From: Pseudomonas maumuensis
Lineage (GTDB): Bacteria > Pseudomonadota > Gammaproteobacteria > Pseudomonadales > Pseudomonadaceae
Assembly: GCF_019139675.1 (NCBI RefSeq)
Contig: NZ_CP077077.1
Location: forward strand, 5,208,001 to 5,272,000
Reading direction: 5' to 3'
DNA: 64,000 nt
Part shown: positions 30,639 to 40,557 of the stretch, piece after piece
How positions within the stretch are numbered: position 1 is the first letter of the stretch
Layout of the letters: each line of letters starts with the position of its first letter
Notes under the pieces: model-generated
Seen by the model: only the letters and a program-made list of their open reading frames with translations
What the model was told of the DNA's origin: nothing
Database searches by the model: none
Program-made: the position numbers and the translations under genes

Positions 30639-31370
30639 TCAGGCCTGGGTGGCCGCGTTCACCGGTGCCGACGGGGTGCTGCTGGCCGGCGCCGCGCTCG
30701 GTGCCGGGGCTGCGGTGGCGGCAGGCGCCGGTGCGGCGGGCTTGGCTGCCGCAGGTTTGGCCGGTGCCGCTTTCTTCACGGCCGGCTTTTTCGCCGCAGC
30801 CGGCTTGGCCGCAGGTTTTGCCGCTGCAGGCTTGGCTGCAGGCTTGGCGGCTGCGGTTTTCGCCGCAGGTTTTGCCGCAGCGGTCTTGGCCGCAGGCTTG
30901 GCGGCCGCCTTGGCCAATGGCTTGGCGGCCGTCTTGCTGGCGCTGGCCTTGGAGATCGGCGTGACCGAGGCACCGGTCAGTTTCTCGATCTGCTTGGTCA
31001 GCGAATCGACCTGCTGGTGCAGGGCCTTGATCTCATTGCGGCTGGGCACGCCCAGGCGCGAGATGGCGCTGTTCAGACGCTTGTCGAAGGCTTCCTCCAG
31101 CTCGCTCCACTTGCCCAGCGCACGATCCTTCACGCCCGACACTCGCGAGTTGGTCGACGACTTGGCGCTTTCGGCCACGTCTTCGGCGGTTTTCTTCGCC
31201 TGCTTCTCGGCTTTCTCGCCGTCCTTCACCAGCGAATCGAACAGCTTCGGACCATCCTGGTCGACCTTGGAGTAGATACCCAGGCCAGCTAACCAGATCT
31301 TGCGGGAGTACTTCTCGATTCCGCCGATCCAGGAGCTGCCTTCTTTCTCGGTGTTCTTCTTGCCAGCCAT
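30639..31370 (-). CDS. phaF: PHA granule-associated phasin PhaF with histone-like tail
   Basis: 243 residues. The N-terminal 135 residues form a phasin domain (WIGGIEKYSRKIWLAGLGIY, then a coiled-coil region LHQQVDSLTKQIEKLTG). The C-terminal 100 residues consist of AAKPAAK-type repeats like histone H1, which bind DNA. P. putida PhaF coats granules and tethers them to the nucleoid so that they segregate at division. The ATG at 31368-31370 has GGAGAG upstream and gives MAGKKNTEKEG. It follows phaI by 10 nt on the same strand. Confidence 0.96.
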   Translation of the reverse strand: MAGKKNTEKEGSSWIGGIEKYSRKIWLAGLGIYSKVDQDGPKLFDSLVKDGEKAEKQAKKTAEDVAESAKSSTNSRVSGVKDRALGKWSELEEAFDKRLNSAISRLGVPSRNEIKALHQQVDSLTKQIEKLTGASVTPISKASASKTAAKPLAKAAAKPAAKTAAAKPAAKTAAAKPAAKPAAAKPAAKPAAAKKPAVKKAAPAKPAAAKPAAPAPAATAAPAPSAAPASSTPSAPVNAATQA

Positions 31371-31380
31371 CCTGCTCTCC

Positions 31381-31803
31381 TTATGGTTTGTGCGCGACGC
31401 GCTCGAGCAGCTCGTGCAGCTGTTCAAGCTTGATGGACAACGCCTCAACGTCATGTTTAGACGGAATGCCGAGGCGATTCAAGGCGCGACCGACACGGGC
31501 GTCGAAGGCACGTTCGATTTTGTCCAGCTGCGCTTCGACCCGACCCGGTACGCGGGTGACTTCCTGGGTGGCTTCGTCGATCTGGGTATTGGCGGCTTCG
31601 ACAGCCTTGTCGAGGCGTTTCTTGCCACGCTTCTCGACGCCTTCGCCGGCTTTCACCAGCTCCTTGAAATAGTCGGAGCCTTCCTGGCCGACACGGGCGT
31701 AGGCACCGATGCCCGCCAGCCAGATCTTGCGCGCGTAGCCGCGCACCTCGCCCAGCGTGCTGCCTTGGGCGTCGTCTTTCTGCTTGAGATTCACTTTGGC
31801 CAT
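31381..31803 (-). CDS. phaI: PHA granule-associated phasin PhaI
   Basis: 140 residues. A phasin homologous to the N-terminal domain of PhaF (shared GYARKIWLAGIGAYARVGQEG and ALNRLGIPSKHDVEAL) but without the basic tail. It coats PHA granules and affects their number. It is the first gene of phaI-phaF, read away from the phaC1 operon. The start MAKVNLKQKDD is preceded by GAGGTGC. Its promoter, known in P. putida as the strongest of the cluster and PhaD-dependent, should lie in 31804-31966. Confidence 0.96.
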   Translation of the reverse strand: MAKVNLKQKDDAQGSTLGEVRGYARKIWLAGIGAYARVGQEGSDYFKELVKAGEGVEKRGKKRLDKAVEAANTQIDEATQEVTRVPGRVEAQLDKIERAFDARVGRALNRLGIPSKHDVEALSIKLEQLHELLERVAHKP

Positions 31804-31929
31804 GCTCTGCACCTCATGCTCATTTAAGGGAGGGAGGAACTGCCCGGGGTGGTAGGGCTTGAGCGTGAAGGTAGGCGGAAAAATTAGAATCCTCACCCTA
31901 AGGTGCGGTCACACGGTGTTTGCTGGGGA
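31804..31929 (-). promoter_or_regulatory. phaI promoter region
   Basis: 126 nt upstream of phaI. An AT-rich patch (AGGATTCTAATTTTTCC on the minus strand) next to an imperfect palindrome CACCTTAGGGTG (around 31896-31907) is the likeliest promoter/operator site. The assignment to PhaD is inference from the known regulation of phaI. Confidence 0.4.
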
Positions 31930-31953
31930 GCGGGGCAAGCCCGCACCCACGAG
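31930..31953. repeat. Single REP-like palindrome (variant)
   Basis: GCGGGGCAAGCCCGC followed by ACCCACGAG is one variant REP unit, between phaI and the downstream PHA-system gene. Confidence 0.6.
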
Positions 31954-31966
31954 ATTGCTACAAGCC

Positions 31967-32242
31967 TCAGGCCAGCGCCTTGTCCAGCGCCCGCTCGATC
32001 TCGCCCTTGATGGTGCCGCTCATCATCGCCAGCATCATGCCCAGCTTGAGCTCGACGCGGATGGTGTCCTCACCGATATGCACGCTGCCGTTGGCGCCGC
32101 TGCGTTTCACATCGACGCGATCACCGTTCCAGCTGGCCTTGAGGTCGTATTCGCGGGTCAGCTTGTCCACCAGCGCCTCGGCCTTGGCGCGGGCGGCTTC
32201 ACGGCCGAGGGTGTGTTTGCGTTCGACGCTGATCTGGGTCAT
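31967..32242 (-). CDS. Polyhydroxyalkanoic acid system family protein
   Basis: 91 residues, beginning MTQISVERKHTLGREAARAK. It matches the small PHA_gran_rgn (polyhydroxyalkanoic acid system) family that stands beside phaI in pseudomonads. The chain is a short alpha/beta fold with SGANGSVHIGEDTIRVEL and a helical end MSGTIKGEIERALDKAL. The biochemical role is unknown. The ATG at 32240-32242 is preferred over a longer upstream reading because it starts at the conserved segment. It is divergent from ubiE. Confidence 0.85.
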   Translation of the reverse strand: MTQISVERKHTLGREAARAKAEALVDKLTREYDLKASWNGDRVDVKRSGANGSVHIGEDTIRVELKLGMMLAMMSGTIKGEIERALDKALA

Positions 32243-32367
32243 GCGGGTGATCCTGGGTATGAAGACATAATCGCCATTATGCCCGCCCCCTTTGCATGAC
32301 ACACCCCGCCAAGACAAATCCGCCCGTAGCCCCTAGAATGGCCGTAATTTTTTTCTGGTGAAGCGAT

Positions 32368-33138
32368 ATGACCGACCAGCGCAAAGGCGACCACGCCGAA
32401 CCCACCACCCACTTCGGCTACCAGGACGTTCCCGAGAGCCAGAAGGCGAAGAAAGTCGCCGAGGTGTTCCACTCGGTGGCCGCCAAGTACGACCTGATGA
32501 ACGACGTGCTGTCCGGCGGCATGCACCGCCTGTGGAAGCGCTTCACCATCGAGCTGTCCGGGGTGCGCAGCGGCAACCGCGTGCTGGACATCGCCGGTGG
32601 CACCGGCGATCTGGCCGCCAAGTTCTCGCGCCTGGTCGGCCCGACCGGGCAGGTGGTGCTGGCCGACATCAACGAATCGATGCTCAAGGTCGGCCGCGAC
32701 CGCCTGCTCGACCGCGGTGTGTCGGGCAATATCGAATTCGTCCAGGCCGACGCTGAAAAGCTGCCGTTCCCGGACAACCACTTCGACTGCGTGACCATCG
32801 CTTTCGGCCTGCGCAACGTGACGCACAAGGATGCGGCCATCCGCTCCATGCTGCGCGTCCTCAAGCCCGGTGGCCGCCTGTTGATCCTGGAATTCTCCAA
32901 ACCGACCAACAAGCTGATGTCCAAGGCCTACGACGCCTACTCGTTCGCCTTCATGCCGCTGGCCGGCAAGCTCATCACCAACGACTCGGAAAGCTACCGT
33001 TACCTGGCCGAATCGATCCGCATGCACCCCGACCAGGAAACGCTCAAGAGCATGATGGTCGAGGCCGGCTTCGACCGCGTCACCTACCACAACATGACCA
33101 GCGGCATCGTCGCCGTGCATCGGGGGATCAAGCCCTGA
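32368..33138 (+). CDS. ubiE: Ubiquinone/menaquinone C-methyltransferase
   Basis: 256 residues. A class I SAM methyltransferase with motif [19 protein letters not shown], the UbiE signature [19 protein letters not shown], and [18 protein letters not shown]. It methylates the benzoquinol ring in ubiquinone synthesis. First of a tight operon ubiE-ubiJ-ubiB, with the stop overlapping the ubiJ start (TGATG). Confidence 0.97.
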   Translation: MTDQRKGDHAEPTTHFGYQDVPESQKAKKVAEVFHSVAAKYDLMNDVLSGGMHRLWKRFTIELSGVRSGNRVLDIAGGTGDLAAKFSRLVGPTGQVVLADINESMLKVGRDRLLDRGVSGNIEFVQADAEKLPFPDNHFDCVTIAFGLRNVTHKDAAIRSMLRVLKPGGRLLILEFSKPTNKLMSKAYDAYSFAFMPLAGKLITNDSESYRYLAESIRMHPDQETLKSMMVEAGFDRVTYHNMTSGIVAVHRGIKP

Positions 33139-33761
33139 TGCTCCTGGCCGGCCTGCTCGCCAGCGTCGAGCACGGGCTCAACCGTGTCCTGCGCCTGGAC
33201 AGCACCGCCCTCCCGCGCTTGGCGGCGCTGGAAGGCAAGGTGATCGAGATCGACTGCGTGCAGCCGGCCCTGAAGCTGTTCGTGCTGCCCGACGAGGAAG
33301 GCCTGATGCTCGCCGCCCACTGGGAAAGCGAGGTCGACTGCACCCTGCGCGCCCCCGCCGGGCGCCTGGCGCAGCTGGCGCTGGCCAAAGACAAGACCGC
33401 GGTGCTGCACAGCCCGCAGGTCGAGCTGCATGGCGACAGCGCCGTGCTGCTCGACCTGTTCGGCATCCTGCAGGACCTGGAGCTGGACTGGGAACACGAG
33501 CTGCAGCGTTGGCTGGGGCCGGTCCCCACCGCACTGATCGCCGGCCACCTGCGCCTGCGCGCGCGCTGGACCCGCCAGGGCCTGGCCCGCTTCGGCGAGA
33601 ATCTCTCCGAGTACCTGGCCGAGGAATCGCGTACCCTGGTCGGCAAACGCGAAGCCGAAGCGGCATTCAGCGAGCTCGATGCGCTGAAGGTCGATATCGA
33701 ACGCATCGAGGCACGCCTGCGCCGCCTCGCCCACACTCTTGATACCAGCGATAACGCATGA
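33138..33761 (+). CDS. ubiJ: Ubiquinone biosynthesis accessory factor UbiJ
   Basis: 207 residues. The N-terminal half is an SCP2 lipid-binding domain ([40 protein letters not shown]); the C-terminal part is a coiled coil ([20 protein letters not shown]). UbiJ with UbiK holds the ubiquinone-synthesis complex and its lipid intermediates in the cytosol. The gene order ubiE-ubiJ-ubiB is the classical one. Its end overlaps the ubiB start by ATGA. Confidence 0.93.
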   Translation: MLLAGLLASVEHGLNRVLRLDSTALPRLAALEGKVIEIDCVQPALKLFVLPDEEGLMLAAHWESEVDCTLRAPAGRLAQLALAKDKTAVLHSPQVELHGDSAVLLDLFGILQDLELDWEHELQRWLGPVPTALIAGHLRLRARWTRQGLARFGENLSEYLAEESRTLVGKREAEAAFSELDALKVDIERIEARLRRLAHTLDTSDNA

Positions 33762-35371
33762 AGCTGCTCGCCGTCCGCCGTCTGTTGCGCATCCAGCGCG
33801 TCGTGATCCGCTACCGCCTCGATGACCTGCTGTTCGAACAACCCCTGCTGCCCTGGTGGCTGGCCAGCCTGCGCCTGCTGATGCCCTGGCGCTGGTTGCC
33901 GCGCAAGCCCCTGGAGCTGAGCCGCGGCGCCCGCCTGCGTCTGGCGCTGCAGGACCTGGGGCCGATCTTCATCAAGTTCGGCCAGTTGCTCTCCACCCGC
34001 CGCGACCTGCTGCCCACCGACATCGCCGACGAGCTGATGCTGCTGCAGGACCGCGTGCCACCGTTCGACCCGCAGCACGCCGTGGCGCTGATCGAAGCAC
34101 AACTCGGCGCCAAGGTAGGCGAGGTGTTCAGCCGTTTCGACGTTGAGCCGCTGGCCTCGGCTTCGGTGGCCCAGGTACACGCCGCACGCCTGAAGAGCGG
34201 CGAGGAAGTGGTGGTCAAGGTAGTGCGCCCGGGCCTGAAACCGGTCATCGCCCAGGACCTGGCCTGGCTGTTCCTGATCGCCAAGGCCGCCGAGCGCGCC
34301 TCGGCCGATGCCCGTCGCCTGCATCCGGTGGAAATCGTCGGCGACTACGAAAAGACCATCTACGACGAGCTCGACCTGCTGCGCGAGGCCGCCAACGCCA
34401 GCCAGCTGCGGCGCAACTTCGAAGGCTCCGAGCTGATGTACGTGCCCCAGGTCTACTGGGACTTCTGCCGGCCCAAGGTGCTGGTGATGGAGCGCATCTA
34501 CGGCGTGCCGGTCACCGACATGGCGACGCTGGCCGACCAGCGCACCGACATGAAGATGCTGGCCGAGCGCGGCGTCGAGGTGTTCTTCACCCAGGTGTTC
34601 CGCGACAGTTTCTTCCACGCCGACATGCACCCGGGCAACATCTTCGTCAGCACGGTCAAGCCGTGGAGCCCGCAATACATCGCTATCGACTGCGGTATCG
34701 TCGGCAGCCTCACCGCCGAGGACCAGGACTACCTGGCCCGCAACCTGATTGCCTTCTTCAAGCGCGACTACCGCCGCGTGGCCCAGCTACACATCGATTC
34801 GGGCTGGGTACCGGCGCAGACCAAGGTCAACGAGTTCGAAGCGGCGATCCGCACGGTGTGCGAGCCGATCTTCGAAAAACCGCTCAAGGATATCTCCTTC
34901 GGCCAGGTGTTGATGCGCCTGTTCCAGACGGCCCGGCGCTTCAACATGGAAGTCCAGCCACAACTGGTGCTGCTGCAGAAGACCCTGCTCAATATCGAAG
35001 GCCTGGGTCGTCAGCTCTACCCCGACCTGGACCTGTGGAGCACCGCCAAGCCGTTTCTCGAACGCTGGATGCGCGAGCGCATGAGCCCGAAGGCGGTAAT
35101 CGGCAACCTCTACAGCCAGGCCGAGCAACTACCGCACCTGGCCGACATGACCCGCGACCTGCTCGAACGGCTGTCGCAACCGCACCTGCACGACCCGCAA
35201 CTGCCCGAACGGCGCCGCGCCGGCGATAACTGGGCGCTGCGCCTGCTTGGTGCCGGCCTGCTCGGCGGTGGCGCCACCCTGGCGGCCGGCGCGGTCAGCC
35301 TCAGCGCCCCGGCCGCCTGGCCCGCGTGGTTGATGCTGGCAGCGGGCCTGTACCTGATCGTGCGCCGATAG
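33758..35371 (+). CDS. ubiB: Ubiquinone biosynthesis kinase-like protein UbiB
   Basis: 537 residues, a full-length atypical kinase-like (ABC1/ADCK) protein. Signature [20 protein letters not shown] (the KxGQ motif), Ala-rich nucleotide loop [23 protein letters not shown] and the DCGIVG metal motif are all present. Two C-terminal membrane helices (about 488-535) anchor it to the inner membrane. UbiB has ATPase activity needed for ubiquinone production. Third in the ubi operon. Confidence 0.96.
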   Translation: MKLLAVRRLLRIQRVVIRYRLDDLLFEQPLLPWWLASLRLLMPWRWLPRKPLELSRGARLRLALQDLGPIFIKFGQLLSTRRDLLPTDIADELMLLQDRVPPFDPQHAVALIEAQLGAKVGEVFSRFDVEPLASASVAQVHAARLKSGEEVVVKVVRPGLKPVIAQDLAWLFLIAKAAERASADARRLHPVEIVGDYEKTIYDELDLLREAANASQLRRNFEGSELMYVPQVYWDFCRPKVLVMERIYGVPVTDMATLADQRTDMKMLAERGVEVFFTQVFRDSFFHADMHPGNIFVSTVKPWSPQYIAIDCGIVGSLTAEDQDYLARNLIAFFKRDYRRVAQLHIDSGWVPAQTKVNEFEAAIRTVCEPIFEKPLKDISFGQVLMRLFQTARRFNMEVQPQLVLLQKTLLNIEGLGRQLYPDLDLWSTAKPFLERWMRERMSPKAVIGNLYSQAEQLPHLADMTRDLLERLSQPHLHDPQLPERRRAGDNWALRLLGAGLLGGGATLAAGAVSLSAPAAWPAWLMLAAGLYLIVRR

Positions 35372-35444
35372 CCAGCCGCGCCGCTGGCTGGCACACTAGC
35401 GCACAGGGGCCCGGTACGGGAGCGGGCCCGGTTTGGAGTCGACG

Positions 35445-35837
35445 ATGAAAGACTGGCTGGACGAGATCAAGTGGAACAGCGATGGCCTGGTACCGGCGAT
35501 CGCCCAGGACCACAAGACCGGGCGCGTGCTGATGATGGCCTGGATGAACCGTGAATCCCTCGCCCTGACCGCCGCCGAGCATCGCGCCATCTATTGGTCG
35601 CGCTCGCGGGGCAAGCTGTGGCGCAAGGGCGAAGAGTCGGGCCATGTGCAGAAACTGCACGAAATGCGCCTGGACTGCGATGCCGACGTGATCATCCTGA
35701 TGGTCGAGCAACTGGGCCATATCGCCTGCCATACCGGTCGCGAAAGCTGCTTCTATCGCGTGTTCGAAGACGGCCAGTGGAAAATCGTCGATCCGGTCCT
35801 CAAGGATCCGGACGCCATCTATAGCGCAGGGCATTGA
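35445..35837 (+). CDS. hisI: Phosphoribosyl-AMP cyclohydrolase
   Basis: 130 residues, the single-domain form of HisI that opens the adenine ring of PR-AMP in histidine synthesis. Motifs [35 protein letters not shown] (metal Asp/Cys) and [11 protein letters not shown] are intact. The ATG at 35445 has GGAG six bases upstream. It is followed one base later by hisE; together they correspond to the fused HisIE of enterics. Confidence 0.96.
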   Translation: MKDWLDEIKWNSDGLVPAIAQDHKTGRVLMMAWMNRESLALTAAEHRAIYWSRSRGKLWRKGEESGHVQKLHEMRLDCDADVIILMVEQLGHIACHTGRESCFYRVFEDGQWKIVDPVLKDPDAIYSAGH

Positions 35838-35838
35838 C

Positions 35839-36174
35839 ATGAGCGACACGCTAGACCGCCTCGCCGAGGTGCTGGAAGAACGCAAGCACGCGGCGCCCGA
35901 CAGCAGCTACGTGGCCAGCCTGCATCACAAGGGCCTGAACAAGATCCTCGAGAAGCTCGGCGAAGAGTCCATCGAGACCATCCTTGCCGCCAAGGATGCT
36001 GCCGTCAGCAAGGATTACAGCGATGTCATCTACGAAACCGCAGACCTGTGGTTTCATAGCCTGGTCATGCTCAGCGCGCTGGGCCAGCATCCCCAAACGG
36101 TGCTCGACGAACTGGAGCGCCGCTTCGGCCTTTCCGGCCATGACGAGAAGGCCGCCCGTCAGCCCCAGGCCTGA
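35839..36174 (+). CDS. hisE: Phosphoribosyl-ATP pyrophosphatase
   Basis: 111 residues, an all-alpha MazG-like enzyme. [28 protein letters not shown] carries the Glu residues for magnesium binding, and [20 protein letters not shown] the second helix pair. It converts PR-ATP to PR-AMP, the step before HisI. The gap to hisI is one base. Confidence 0.95.
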   Translation: MSDTLDRLAEVLEERKHAAPDSSYVASLHHKGLNKILEKLGEESIETILAAKDAAVSKDYSDVIYETADLWFHSLVMLSALGQHPQTVLDELERRFGLSGHDEKAARQPQA

Positions 36175-36185
36175 CCGCACACATT

Positions 36186-36208
36186 TGTAGGAGCGGGCTA
36201 GCCCCGCA
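36186..36208. repeat. REP-like hairpin between hisE and tatA
   Basis: TGTAGGAGCGGGCTAGCCCC contains GCGGG/CCCGC arms around CTAG; the GTAGGAGC part recurs at 4565-4572. A small intergenic hairpin of the degenerate REP type. Confidence 0.5.
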
Positions 36209-36251
36209 ATAGCGCCGGCCCCGGCTGACATACATTTTTCAGGAGTACGAA

Positions 36252-36524
36252 ATGGGTATTTTTGACTGGAAACACTGGATCGTCCTGCTGGTCGTCGTGG
36301 TGCTGGTGTTCGGCACCAAGAAACTGAAGAACTTCGGCAGCGACCTGGGCGAATCGATCAAGGGCTTCCGCAAGGCCATGAACGAAGAAGAAGCCAAGCC
36401 CGCCGAACCGACCCCGCCGCCGGCGCAACCGGTTCCGCCGGTGCAGAACACCGCCCAGCAGGCCCAGGGCCACACCATCGAGGGCCAGGCCCAGCCGGTC
36501 CAAGAGCCGCAGCGGAAAGACTGA
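36252..36524 (+). CDS. tatA: Sec-independent translocase subunit TatA
   Basis: 90 residues. One N-terminal membrane helix ([22 protein letters not shown], with the Phe-Gly hinge), an amphipathic helix, and a Pro/Gln-rich acidic tail. TatA forms the pore for folded proteins with twin-arginine signals. First of tatABC; AGGAGT precedes the start. Confidence 0.95.
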   Translation: MGIFDWKHWIVLLVVVVLVFGTKKLKNFGSDLGESIKGFRKAMNEEEAKPAEPTPPPAQPVPPVQNTAQQAQGHTIEGQAQPVQEPQRKD

Positions 36525-36527
36525 CCC

Positions 36528-36893
36528 ATGTTCGGCATCAGTTTCAGCGAGCTGCTGCTCGTTGGCCTCGTCGCCCTGCTGGTGCTCGGCCCCGAGCGCC
36601 TGCCGGGTGCCGCGCGCACTGCCGGGCTATGGATCGGTCGCCTCAAGCACAGCTTCAACGCGATAAAGATGGAGGTCGAGCGCGAGATTGGCGCCGACGA
36701 CATCCGCCGCCAGCTGCACAACGAGCACATACTGCAGATGGAGCAGGAGGCCAAGCGCATCCTCAATCCGCTGACGCCGCCCACACAGCCACCGGCAAAC
36801 GCTGATACACCCGCCACGCCTGCCGACGCTGCGCCCGCGCAGCCGGCCGCAGCCCCACCCTCCGAACCGCCACAACCGCCGCGAGCCCCATGA
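36528..36893 (+). CDS. tatB: Sec-independent translocase subunit TatB
   Basis: 121 residues. N-terminal membrane helix with the TatB signature [25 protein letters not shown] (overlapping), a longer amphipathic helix and a Pro/Ala-rich tail of about 40 residues. TatB with TatC recognises the twin-arginine signal. It begins 3 nt after tatA and overlaps tatC by ATGA. Confidence 0.95.
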   Translation: MFGISFSELLLVGLVALLVLGPERLPGAARTAGLWIGRLKHSFNAIKMEVEREIGADDIRRQLHNEHILQMEQEAKRILNPLTPPTQPPANADTPATPADAAPAQPAAAPPSEPPQPPRAP

Positions 36894-37681
36894 GCGAGAA
36901 TCCGGAAACCGACCAGCCGATGCCGCTGGTCTCGCACCTGACCGAGCTGCGCACCCGCCTGCTGCGCTGCGTCGCCGCCATCTTCCTGATCTTCGCCGGG
37001 CTATTCTCCTTCGCCCAGCAGATCTACACCCTGGTCTCGGCGCCACTGCGTGAGCACTTGCCGGCCAACGCGACAATGATCGCCACCGACGTGGCCTCGC
37101 CGTTCCTGACGCCGTTCAAGCTGACCATGATCGTTTCGCTGTTCCTGGCGATCCCGTTCATCCTCCAGCAGATCTGGGGTTTCATTGCCCCCGGCCTGTA
37201 CCGCCATGAGAAGCGCATCGCCATCCCGCTGTTGGTGTCGAGCATCTTCCTGTTCTACGCCGGCATGGCCTTCGCCTATTTCCTGGTGTTCCCGCTGATC
37301 TTCGGCTTCTTCGCCAGCGCCACTCCCGAAGGCGTGTCGATGATGACCGACATCTCCAGCTACCTCGACTTCGTCATGACCCTGTTCTTCGCCTTCGGGG
37401 TCGCCTTCGAGATCCCGGTGGCGGTAGTGCTGCTGGTATGGATCGGCGTGGTCGACGTGCAGTACCTGAAGAAGATCCGCCCATACGTAATCATCGGCTG
37501 CTTCGTGGTCGGCATGATCCTCACCCCACCGGATATCTTCTCCCAGACCCTGCTGGCCGTGCCCATGTGGATGCTGTTCGAGGTCGGCGTGCTGTGCGGC
37601 AGCCTGATTCGCAAGCGCAGCCACGCGCATGAAGAAACCGGCAACGACCACAACGACCAGCCGCCTGCGACCCAACCGTGA
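36890..37681 (+). CDS. tatC: Sec-independent translocase subunit TatC
   Basis: 263 residues with six membrane helices. Signature elements [28 protein letters not shown] and [20 protein letters not shown] are present. TatC is the primary receptor for twin-arginine signal peptides. Its stop overlaps the GTG start of the second rsmE paralogue, so the four genes are probably cotranscribed. Confidence 0.97.
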   Translation: MSENPETDQPMPLVSHLTELRTRLLRCVAAIFLIFAGLFSFAQQIYTLVSAPLREHLPANATMIATDVASPFLTPFKLTMIVSLFLAIPFILQQIWGFIAPGLYRHEKRIAIPLLVSSIFLFYAGMAFAYFLVFPLIFGFFASATPEGVSMMTDISSYLDFVMTLFFAFGVAFEIPVAVVLLVWIGVVDVQYLKKIRPYVIIGCFVVGMILTPPDIFSQTLLAVPMWMLFEVGVLCGSLIRKRSHAHEETGNDHNDQPPATQP

Positions 37682-38385
37682 ACCTGTTGCTCCTTGAAGA
37701 GGCCGACTTCACGTCGGCCAACCGCGTTGTCCTGGCTGATCGCCGCTTCACCCACATGCAAGAGATCCACCGCGTGGCGGTGGGCGACAGCCTGCGCGTA
37801 GGCCGCGTCAACGGCCTGATGGGCAAGGCCGAGGTAGTGCGCCTCGAACATCACGAAGCTGAACTGCAGGTGGCCTTCGACCAGCCACCACCCGCCAAGC
37901 TGCCGCTGACACTGGTGCTGGCGGTGCCGCGTCCGAAGATGCTGCGTCGGCTGTTCCAGACGGTCGCCACCCTGGGCGTGCCACGGCTGATCCTGGTCAA
38001 CAGCTACAAGGTCGAGAAAAGCTTCTGGCAGACGCCCTTCCTCAACCCCGAGAGCATTCGCGAGAACCTCATCCTTGGGCTCGAGCAGGCCCGCGACACC
38101 GTGCTGCCCGAGGTCATCATCGAAAAGCGCTTCAAACCGTTCGTCGAGGATCGCCTGCCCGCCATCGCCGCCGACACCCTTGGCCTGGTCGGCCACCCTG
38201 GCCCCTACCCCGCCTGCCCACGGGCTGTTGACGGCCCGGTGACCCTGGCGATCGGCCCGGAGGGTGGCTGGATCCCCTACGAAGTTGAGCTGCTGGCCAA
38301 GGCTGGCCTGACACCTGTGCAGTTGGGGGATAGGATCCTACGCGTGGAGACGGCCGTAACGGCCATGCTTTCGCGAATTTTCTGA
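37678..38385 (+). CDS. RsmE-family 16S rRNA methyltransferase, copy 2
   Basis: 235 residues starting GTG (37678-37680), overlapping the tatC stop. The fold is RsmE-like: PUA-type start [19 protein letters not shown], then the SPOUT knot motifs [20 protein letters not shown] and [16 protein letters not shown]. Compared with copy 1 (4625-5344) the sequences are clearly divergent and the motif reads LRVETAV instead of LRTETAP, so it may methylate a different uridine or another target. It sits at the end of the tat operon. Confidence 0.88.
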   Translation: MNLLLLEEADFTSANRVVLADRRFTHMQEIHRVAVGDSLRVGRVNGLMGKAEVVRLEHHEAELQVAFDQPPPAKLPLTLVLAVPRPKMLRRLFQTVATLGVPRLILVNSYKVEKSFWQTPFLNPESIRENLILGLEQARDTVLPEVIIEKRFKPFVEDRLPAIAADTLGLVGHPGPYPACPRAVDGPVTLAIGPEGGWIPYEVELLAKAGLTPVQLGDRILRVETAVTAMLSRIF

Positions 38386-38484
38386 CAATCCAGTCAGCTT
38401 CTTCTCATCAAGTTTCCCCGCCGTGCGCCGATGCCCTATGCAACAAAACAATAATCCGCACTGCCGCGCGCCGGGGAGTCGTCT

Positions 38485-40401
38485 ATGTACCGTTGGTTTG
38501 CCCAGTCACTGGGAAATGTAAGCGTCAATCGCAAGTTGGGAATCGGCTTCGGCCTGGTACTGCTGCTCACCCTCGGTATCACCTTTACAGGTTGGCTGGG
38601 CATCGACAGCGTCACCAGCCGTGGCGACAAGCTCGGCAACATCTCGGTGATCCACCAGTACACCCAGGACTTGCGTCTCGCCCGCCTGGCTTACGAACGC
38701 AACCGCGACGCCGCCGCCGTGGCCGACCTGGAGAAGGCTCTGGGCAACCTCGAGCGCCAGGTGCAGTTGATGCTCGGCCAGATTGAACTTTCCGCCGACC
38801 GCCAGCGCCTGGACAAGCAACAGGATGCCGTACGCCAGTACCAGCAAGCCTTCGCCGAGCTCAGGCAGGCCGGCCAGCGCCGCGAGGCCAGCCGCGGCAC
38901 CTTGGGCGACAGCGCCGACAAGGCCGCCGACCTGATCGGCAAGGTCCAGCAGCGCCTGTTGCAGGGCGGGGACATCCAGCAGTACCAGGAGGCCGTACAG
39001 GTCGCGGCGCTGCTGCAGCAGGCGCGCTTCCAGGTACGCGGCTACACCTACAGCGCCAAGGCCGAATTCCAAGAGACCGCGCTCACCGCCATCGACCAGG
39101 CCCTGACCGTGCTCAAGGCCCTGCCCACCAGGCTCCCGGCCGAGTTCGCCGCCAGCCTGGACGACGCCGCCAGCGCGCTGGCCGCCTACCGCGACGCGGT
39201 GAACCAGTTCGGTAACGCCCAGGCCGCCAGCGAGCAAGCGTTGACGCGCATGTCCGCACAGGGCCAGGTGCTGCTGGACGCCAGCCAGCAAATGACCGTT
39301 TCGCAAACCACCGTGCGCGACCAGGGCACTCAGCAGGCCAAGACCCTGTTGGCCGGTGCCACGACCCTGGCGTTGCTGTTGGGGGTGCTGGCCGCCTTTA
39401 CCATTACCCGGCAGATCATCGTGCCCCTGCGTCAGACCCTCGCCGCCGCCGAGCGCGTAGCCAGCGGCGACCTGCGCCAGGACCTCAAGGCCAATCGCCG
39501 CGACGAACTGGGGCAGTTGCAGGCGAGCATGCAGCGCATGACCCAAAGCCTACGCGAGCTGATCGGCGGCATTGGCGACGGCGTGACGCAGATCGCCAGC
39601 GCCGCCGAGGAACTGTCGGCGGTCACCGAACAGACCAGCGCCGGGGTCAACAACCAGAAGGTCGAGACCGACCAGGTCGCCACCGCCATGAACGAAATGG
39701 CCGCCACCGTCCAGGAAGTGGCGCGCAACGCCGAACAGGCCTCGGAAGCGGCACTGATGGCAGACCAGCAGGCCCGCGAAGGTGACAAGGTAGTGGGCGA
39801 GGCGATCAGCCAGATCGAGCGTCTGGCCAGCGAAGTGGTCAACTCCAGCGAAGCGATGAACCAGCTAAAGGCCGAGAGCGACAAGATCGGCAGTGTGCTC
39901 GATGTGATCAAATCGGTGGCCCAGCAGACCAACCTGCTGGCGCTCAACGCCGCCATCGAGGCGGCTCGCGCCGGCGAGGCAGGCCGTGGCTTCGCGGTGG
40001 TCGCCGACGAAGTGCGCAGCCTGGCCCAGCGGACCCAGCAGTCCACCGAAGAAATCGAAGATCTGATTGCCAGCCTGCAGAATGGCACCGAACGCGTGGC
40101 CGGCGTCATGGACAGCAGTCGCGCCCTGACCGACAGCAGCGTGGAACTGACCCGCCGCGCCGGCGATTCGCTGGGCACCATCACCCGCACCGTGTCGTCG
40201 ATACAGTCGATGAACCAGCAGATCGCCACCGCCGCCGAGCAGCAGAGCGCCGTGGCGGAAGAGATCAACCGCAGCGTGATGAACGTGCGCGACATCTCCG
40301 ACCAAACCTCGGCAGCCAGTGAAGAGACCGCCAGCTCCAGCGTCGAACTGGCGCGGCTTGGAACGCATCTGCAAGGGCTGGTCGGGCGCTTCCACCTCTA
40401 A
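38485..40401 (+). CDS. Methyl-accepting chemotaxis protein with HBM-type sensor domain
   Basis: 638 residues. Membrane segment 1 (about 17-40), a large periplasmic helical domain of about 245 residues, membrane segment 2 (about 287-310), HAMP, and a signalling domain with the hairpin tip [20 protein letters not shown] and [16 protein letters not shown]. The domain size and the motif DLRLARLAYERN near residue 65 suit the helical bimodular (HBM) fold. At this position P. putida KT2440 has an HBM receptor for citrate (McpQ, PP_5020); identity of ligand here is inference. No C-terminal pentapeptide. Confidence 0.9.
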   Translation: MYRWFAQSLGNVSVNRKLGIGFGLVLLLTLGITFTGWLGIDSVTSRGDKLGNISVIHQYTQDLRLARLAYERNRDAAAVADLEKALGNLERQVQLMLGQIELSADRQRLDKQQDAVRQYQQAFAELRQAGQRREASRGTLGDSADKAADLIGKVQQRLLQGGDIQQYQEAVQVAALLQQARFQVRGYTYSAKAEFQETALTAIDQALTVLKALPTRLPAEFAASLDDAASALAAYRDAVNQFGNAQAASEQALTRMSAQGQVLLDASQQMTVSQTTVRDQGTQQAKTLLAGATTLALLLGVLAAFTITRQIIVPLRQTLAAAERVASGDLRQDLKANRRDELGQLQASMQRMTQSLRELIGGIGDGVTQIASAAEELSAVTEQTSAGVNNQKVETDQVATAMNEMAATVQEVARNAEQASEAALMADQQAREGDKVVGEAISQIERLASEVVNSSEAMNQLKAESDKIGSVLDVIKSVAQQTNLLALNAAIEAARAGEAGRGFAVVADEVRSLAQRTQQSTEEIEDLIASLQNGTERVAGVMDSSRALTDSSVELTRRAGDSLGTITRTVSSIQSMNQQIATAAEQQSAVAEEINRSVMNVRDISDQTSAASEETASSSVELARLGTHLQGLVGRFHL

Positions 40402-40414
40402 TCTAGGACACAGT

Positions 40415-40452
40415 GGGTCGCGGGATTAATCCTGCGACCCGACGCGATTTTT
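40415..40452 (+). terminator. Terminator-like hairpin between the two chemoreceptor genes
   Basis: 40415-40440 is a near-perfect palindrome, GGGTCGCGGGATT against AATCCTGCGACCC with one mismatch, followed by a T-run at 40448-40452. It probably ends the first mcp transcript. Confidence 0.65.
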
Positions 40453-40557
40453 CCTACCCAATTTGCAGGTCGAGTCCGACAGCTTCTGTGCCGATGACCA
40501 ATGACCATGACGGCATTGTGCCGCTATGGCCATTTCTCAACTGGACGGAGACCTGCC

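Noticed and set aside
30589..31275. Ala/Gly-rich open frames opposite phaF
   Set aside because: They are the mirror of the AAKPAAK repeats of PhaF, without ribosome-binding sites or recognisable domains.
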